64,000 nt of DNA, taken from positions 1 through 64,000 of the forward strand of contig DXYS01000092.1 of NCBI GenBank assembly GCA_019415705.1, given 5' to 3'. Below, piece after piece: positions 60,505 to 64,000 of the stretch. The notes under the pieces are model-generated. The model did not search any database, was not told where the DNA came from, and worked only from the letters and a program-made list of their open reading frames with translations. Numbering within the stretch: position 1 is the first letter of the stretch; every line of letters begins with the position of its first letter. A program made the position numbers and the translations under genes. This DNA is from Bacteroidales bacterium. GTDB taxonomy: Bacteria > Bacteroidota > Bacteroidia > Bacteroidales > Muribaculaceae.

Positions 60505-61944
60505 TTATCGTGTTTTCTCGTCAAGCTGCGAGAGAGTCTCTGCGGCCTGACGCAGACCGGCGTCGGCGGCCCGGCGCAGATAGCCGCGCGCGGTGTCGAA
60601 GTCAGAGCGGCGTATGGCGACGGCTCCGCGTGCGTAGACGGCCTCCGGCGAGTCTCCGGCTTTGGCGAGATAACGGTCGGCCGCATCGAGGTCGCCCCGC
60701 CGCATCGCAGCGTTGGCCGCATTGAGATTGGCAATCTCGTCGTCAGGGAACATACGCACGGCTGTCTCAAACACTTCGGTGAAATCGTCAGAGCCGGGCT
60801 CGAGTACACTTGCAGCGATGTAAAATTCGTTCTGGTCAAGATTTTGCGGACGGCTCTTCATGACACGCAGTATCTCGGCCGGGTCAGAGTACGAACGCAC
60901 GACATAAGACACACGGTAGTCTGTATGACGCAGGGCCGGATAAAATGTATCAAGCATGAAACGGTATTCGGCCGGATAGAGCGACTTGATGCGTGCCTCT
61001 TTGGCATCAGGGGCCATGTCACTGTCTATCAGCGCTAATATTTCCGAGCGATGCTCGAGATTAGAGCTTTCGACAGCCCGGCGCAAGCCGGCCCAGTCTT
61101 CGGGCTCATAGTCGGTCTTGACAATGGACCGGTCGAAATCATACAGACGGCCGATATGGCTTCTCAGAGCCTCTGTGCGGCCTATGGCGAGCTGACGGTT
61201 ACGGGCATAGGAGCCTTCGGGCGATGCATAGCCCTTGAGGCTGACGCTCTCGATCGACGCGTCGCGGTCATTGCGTACAGCGTCGATGGTGGCGCTGATG
61301 GCAGCAAGCTCGACGCTGTTGCGGCGATAGTCGGGATAAATCTCCGTGCGGTTGACGGGGAAGTCGATATATGCGCTGCCCTCGAGCGAACGGTGTTTCT
61401 CGCGCTCTCCGTCGGGACGGATATAGACAAGCTCGGGGAAGAAAATGGCCGAGCTCAGTATGTCGGTCTGAGGCAAGACGAAACGCCCGATATCGCCCCG
61501 CTCTGACAGGAGAGTCTTGCCGCAGCATCCGCGGTCGATGCGGCTCATGGTCAAAGTAGCGCCGTCCATCCACGGCTCGTAAGGCAACAGACGGTGATAG
61601 GCCACAGTGTCGGGCATGTCTTTTGCACGGAATATGACAGCTCCGTCAGTGACAAGCCCGTCACCGCCCTCTCGCAGATAATGATAATAGCGCCGGCGGC
61701 CGTAGACGGCTATCGGGTCGAGGGCGAGAGTGTCGGCTCCGTTGACTATAGACGGTCTGAGCACAACACAGTTATTGGATTTAACCTCGAGCTCTGACAG
61801 ACTGACATCCATGTCGACAGACAGATAGTTGCCGTTGCGCTGAGCCGAGAAATTATCGACAGACACATTGTCGACCACGACACCGGCCGAGGCCGTCGCA
61901 AATGAGGCGGAAAGTATGATTGAAGCTAAGATTACTTTTTTCAT
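60505..61944 (-). CDS. DUF3868 protein with OmpA-like domain and C-terminal TPR-like repeats, fimbrial locus
   Basis: The start is the ATG at 61944 (MKKVILASIILSASFATASAG), giving 479 residues with a signal peptide. DUF3868 covers about 20-130 ('YLSVDMDVSLSELEVKSNN', 'YGRRRYYHYLR'); an OmpA-like domain of about 205-330 follows ('AYIDFPVNRTEIYPDYRRN', 'SVSLKGYASPEGSYARNRQLAIGRTEAL', key words GYASPEGSYARNR); and the end (about 400-479) has Ala-rich TPR/Sel1-like helices. Such proteins are encoded next to DUF3575 proteins at the head of Mfa-type loci and probably help anchor or assemble the fimbria at the outer membrane and peptidoglycan. Its paralogue is at 62240 on the other strand. Confidence 0.85.
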   Translation of the reverse strand: MKKVILASIILSASFATASAGVVVDNVSVDNFSAQRNGNYLSVDMDVSLSELEVKSNNCVVLRPSIVNGADTLALDPIAVYGRRRYYHYLREGGDGLVTDGAVIFRAKDMPDTVAYHRLLPYEPWMDGATLTMSRIDRGCCGKTLLSERGDIGRFVLPQTDILSSAIFFPELVYIRPDGEREKHRSLEGSAYIDFPVNRTEIYPDYRRNSVELAAISATIDAVRNDRDASIESVSLKGYASPEGSYARNRQLAIGRTEALRSHIGRLYDFDRSIVKTDYEPEDWAGLRRAVESSNLEHRSEILALIDSDMAPDAKEARIKSLYPAEYRFMLDTFYPALRHTDYRVSYVVRSYSDPAEILRVMKSRPQNLDQNEFYIAASVLEPGSDDFTEVFETAVRMFPDDEIANLNAANAAMRRGDLDAADRYLAKAGDSPEAVYARGAVAIRRSDFDTARGYLRRAADAGLRQAAETLSQLDEKTR

Positions 61945-61957
61945 AGTCGTGAATGTG

Positions 61958-62089
61958 TTAGAAGACATAGACAAGGTTGATTGCCGCTTTTGTCGGTCCT
62001 ACGTAATGATGCGTACGGCCTGACGCCTCTTTTTTACCGCAGCCAGAGCAGCCATAACGGTCATAACGTGTATAGGCATAGCCGAGCCC
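61958..62089 (-). pseudogene. C-terminal fragment of a DUF3575 gene
   Basis: Read on the minus strand, the last 44 codons (GLGYAYTRYDRYGCSGCGKK ... HHYVGPTKAAINLVYVF) are the end of a DUF3575 outer-membrane protein, 13 bp before the DUF3868 gene. Upstream of about 62092 the frame continues to 62230, but that part is antisense to the second fragment and is not DUF3575 sequence. A full gene has about 180-200 codons; three quarters are missing. Confidence 0.75.
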
Positions 62090-62123
62090 TATTTCGGTCT
62101 CGGTTATGCCTATACGCGTTATG
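62062..62123. repeat. 28-bp imperfect inverted repeat at the junction of two DUF3575 fragments
   Basis: The arms 62062-62089 and 62096-62123 match as inverse complements at 25 of 28 positions around a 6-base spacer. Both encode the same peptide (GLGYAYTRY) in opposite directions, so the repeat arises from two homologous genes joined head to head. Confidence 0.85.
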
Positions 62124-62227
62124 ACAAATATCCTTGCGCCACCTGCGGCAAAAAGCTCGAACATAACCGGTCGCGCAACTACGTAGGCCCGACCAAGGCC
62201 GCAATAAACATAGTGTATCTGTTTTAA
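62096..62227 (+). pseudogene. C-terminal fragment of a second DUF3575 gene
   Basis: The plus-strand frame reads GLGYAYTRYDKYPCATCGKK ... RNYVGPTKAAINIVYLF and stops at 62225-62227, 12 bp before the DUF3868 gene at 62240. The frame has no usable start codon upstream: a TGA closes it near 62025, inside the antisense of the other fragment. It is clearly a paralogue, not a copy, of the minus-strand fragment. Confidence 0.75.
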
Positions 62228-62239
62228 CACCCGAACAAG

Positions 62240-63682
62240 ATGAAAAAGACTGCTATCATATTTTTCGGTCTGCTCGTCGCAGGCAGCATTTCAGTGTCGG
62301 CGACCCGGAAGGTACAGCCTGTCGCGGAAACCGCTCCCGGAGTGTCAGTCGATCGTTGCACAATCGAGCATAACGGCAAATACCTTACCGTAGAGATGAG
62401 CCTTGACCTCAGCACGCTTAACGTAGAGTCAAACCGCGCGGTGTTGCTGACTCCACGCCTTGTCAACGGCTCGGATTCGCTCGATTTGCCGTCAGTGGGC
62501 ATATACGGACGCAGACGCTACTATTATTATATGCGTAACGGCGACGGCAGCATCACGGGCCCGGCAGAGATAGTGCTGAAAGCATCTGAGAAACCTGACA
62601 ATTTAGACTATCTGCGCAGCGTCGATTACGCCGAATGGATGGACGGAGCCACACTCACGCTCAACCGCTCTGACCGCGGATGCTGCCGCAAGATTCTGGC
62701 CACAGGGACAGAAAGTCTGGGGCGCCACTTCGAAGCCTTCTTCCCTGAGCTGGTTTTTGTGCGTCCACAGGCCGACACGATCAAGTCACGCTCTCTAAGC
62801 GGCTCGGCCTTTATAGATTTCCCGGTCAATAAGACCGAAATCTATCCCGATTACCGCCGCAACACCTCAGAACTCGGCAAAATCGAGGCCACAATCGACT
62901 CCGTGCGCCAAGACCGTGACGTCACTATCAGCACGGTCATGCTAAAAGGATATGCCTCTCCCGAGAGTCCCTACTCACATAACCGGGACTTGGCCAAAGG
63001 ACGTACAGCCGCACTTAAACGCCACATACAGAGCCTGTATGACTTTAATGACGATGTCATCGTCACAGACTACGAGCCCGAGGACTGGGCCGGACTGCGA
63101 CGCTATGTCGAGAGTTCAAATCTCGAGCATCGCTCTGAGATATTAGCTCTGATTGACAGCAGCCTCGAGCCTGACGCCAAGGAGGCCCGAATCAAGCGAA
63201 GCTACCCCAACGACTACCGTTTTCTGCTGCAGTATTGCTACCCGGCGCTGCGCCACACCGATTATCGGATCGATTACAACATACGCAGTTACAGCGATCC
63301 CGACGAAATAGAGCGCATCATGAAAGAGCGTCCTCAGAATCTGAGCCTTAACGAGCTATATCTTGTCTCCGGACGCCATGAGCCTGGTACCGTCGGTTTC
63401 ACCGAAGTCTTTGAGACTGCCGTGCGTATGTATCCCGACGACGAGACAGCCAACCTCAACGCCGCCAATGCGGCCATACGGCGCGACGACTATCAGGCTG
63501 CGCAAAAGTATCTTGACAAAGCGGGCACATCGGCCGAAGCCCTTTATGCCCGCGGAGCACTCGCAATACGCCGGAAAGACTACAAGACAGCCGTGACGTA
63601 TTTAGAGAAAGCGCGTGCTATGGGTTTGGCTAAAGCCGCCGAGACATTATCGGAGATGTCATCACGCGGATATACCGAATAA
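62240..63682 (+). CDS. DUF3868 protein with OmpA-like domain and C-terminal TPR-like repeats, second fimbrial locus
   Basis: The 480-residue paralogue of the 60505-61944 protein, co-linear over its full length: signal peptide (1-20), DUF3868 domain ('YLTVEMSLDLSTLNVES', 'YGRRRYYYYMRNGD'), OmpA-like domain ('AFIDFPVNKTEIYPDYRRN', 'MLKGYASPESPYSHNRDL') and C-terminal TPR-like helices. The stretch EPEDWAGLRR.VESSNLEHR is identical but for one residue in both proteins, which points to a recent duplication or strong selection. It opens the plus-strand fimbrial locus, 34 bp before the next pilin-like gene. Confidence 0.85.
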   Translation: MKKTAIIFFGLLVAGSISVSATRKVQPVAETAPGVSVDRCTIEHNGKYLTVEMSLDLSTLNVESNRAVLLTPRLVNGSDSLDLPSVGIYGRRRYYYYMRNGDGSITGPAEIVLKASEKPDNLDYLRSVDYAEWMDGATLTLNRSDRGCCRKILATGTESLGRHFEAFFPELVFVRPQADTIKSRSLSGSAFIDFPVNKTEIYPDYRRNTSELGKIEATIDSVRQDRDVTISTVMLKGYASPESPYSHNRDLAKGRTAALKRHIQSLYDFNDDVIVTDYEPEDWAGLRRYVESSNLEHRSEILALIDSSLEPDAKEARIKRSYPNDYRFLLQYCYPALRHTDYRIDYNIRSYSDPDEIERIMKERPQNLSLNELYLVSGRHEPGTVGFTEVFETAVRMYPDDETANLNAANAAIRRDDYQAAQKYLDKAGTSAEALYARGALAIRRKDYKTAVTYLEKARAMGLAKAAETLSEMSSRGYTE

Positions 63683-63715
63683 TAACGCAATTCAAAATAA
63701 TAAAACCTAATCATT

Positions 63716-64000
63716 ATGAAAATCAGAAATCTTTATTGCTCATTAGCAGCAGGCCTTGCGCTGGCAGTCGCAGGATGCAGCAGCGACGAGCCCGCCGGCA
63801 CTACTCCGGATAAGGGAGGTAACGACAGCAAAGACGCCATGTATATGAGCGTCACAGTGCAACTGCCTGTCGGCGACAGAAGCCGCAGCGAGACTACCGG
63901 TCCCGGCAGCAGCACCGGCGGCACTGAAGACGGTCTCCCCAACGAAAACAAAGTCACGTCAATCCTGTTGGTACTCGCCGGATCTGACAACTCTTATATC
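63716..64000 (+). CDS. Mfa1-like fimbrial subunit, N-terminal part (cut by the window edge)
   Basis: The 95 visible codons start MKIRNLYCSLAAGLALAVAGC with a lipobox cysteine at 21 followed by SSDEP, the same five residues as after the lipobox of the Mfa1 protein at 58678. A Gly/Ser/Thr-rich stretch (key words PVGDRSRSE and PGSSTGGTED) precedes 'KVTSILLVLAG', which corresponds to 'INSLLFVFYD' of the other pilin. The reading frame is open at base 64000. Confidence 0.8.
   Translation, partial: MKIRNLYCSLAAGLALAVAGCSSDEPAGTTPDKGGNDSKDAMYMSVTVQLPVGDRSRSETTGPGSSTGGTEDGLPNENKVTSILLVLAGSDNSYI

Noticed and set aside
62062..62123. Site-specific DNA inversion switch
   Set aside because: The inverted arms are only 6 bp apart, so no promoter or gene lies between them to flip, and no invertase gene is near; a rearrangement scar fits better.
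61958..62230. A 90-residue minus-strand protein
   Set aside because: Only its last 44 residues are DUF3575-like; the first half is the antisense of the plus-strand DUF3575 fragment, so it is treated as a broken gene.

Overview
The window looks like a chromosome segment of a gut Bacteroidales bacterium, most probably Muribaculaceae or a close relative (inferred from gene content; no 16S is present). The evidence is: promoter boxes of the Bacteroidota type (TAnnTTTG with TTG about 20 bp upstream); many lipoproteins whose lipobox Cys is followed by acidic residues (CSSDEP, CSDDN, CNDDDN, CTDGDD), as in Bacteroidota surface-lipoprotein export; NigD-like, GLPGLI, DUF3467, DUF3575, DUF3868 and DUF4906 families; BspA-like surface proteins with C-terminal type IX secretion-like domains; and Mfa-type fimbriae.

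Layout. 0-9.4 kb: a left-edge ORF, then two tandem, comparatively AT-rich genes for giant secreted surface proteins, closed by a strong terminator. 9.4-10.1 kb: non-coding DNA with a dispersed hairpin repeat. 10.1-20.0 kb (all minus): membrane-bound AraC regulator, PagL-like lipid A deacylase, lipoprotein, YitT transporter, RecD-like helicase, EamA transporter, cysS, DUF3467, NigD-like lipoprotein and a LolD-like ATPase. 20.2-24.0 kb (plus): pheT, YebC-family regulator, DUF2007 protein. 24.0-24.3 kb: a pair of about 100-bp elements with inverted ends. 24.4-28.3 kb: a SecDF-head lipoprotein and an AT-rich two-gene restriction-modification system of BcgI (type IIB) architecture, followed by the second copy of the dispersed repeat. 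28.3-34.4 kb: secreted GH3 glycosidase, secreted endonuclease I and tRNA-Phe(GAA).

34.8-39.1 kb: an ECF sigma factor, a single-pass regulator with a LolA/RseB-like periplasmic part, and a large outer-membrane barrel, apparently one stress or envelope circuit. 39.3-43.3 kb: radical SAM protein; an HxlR/zinc-ribbon regulator with a partly decayed operon (DJ-1/PfpI, a broken small ORF, GNAT, a truncated flavin reductase); and an aspartate/glutamate racemase. 43.5-49.3 kb: a GLPGLI protein and outer-membrane barrel divergent from a sensor kinase/OmpR regulator pair. 49.3-52.9 kb: a broken small membrane protein, a CAT-family acyltransferase, a NigD-like lipoprotein, and a second ECF sigma factor paired with an anti-sigma factor that appears to span both membranes (Dma-like).

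52.9-64 kb: two Mfa-type fimbrial loci facing away from each other. The minus-strand locus runs DUF3868/OmpA protein, Mfa1 pilin, intrinsic terminator, Mfa2 anchor, accessory subunit and DUF4906 tip-like protein. The plus-strand locus begins again with a DUF3868 protein and an Mfa1-like pilin cut by the window edge. Between them, two DUF3575 genes survive only as C-terminal fragments joined head to head at an imperfect 28-bp inverted repeat, which marks a rearrangement (or an assembly fold-back). The strongest leads are this junction, the Dma-like sigma pair, the BcgI-like system, the terminator inside the fimbrial operon and the decaying HxlR operon.
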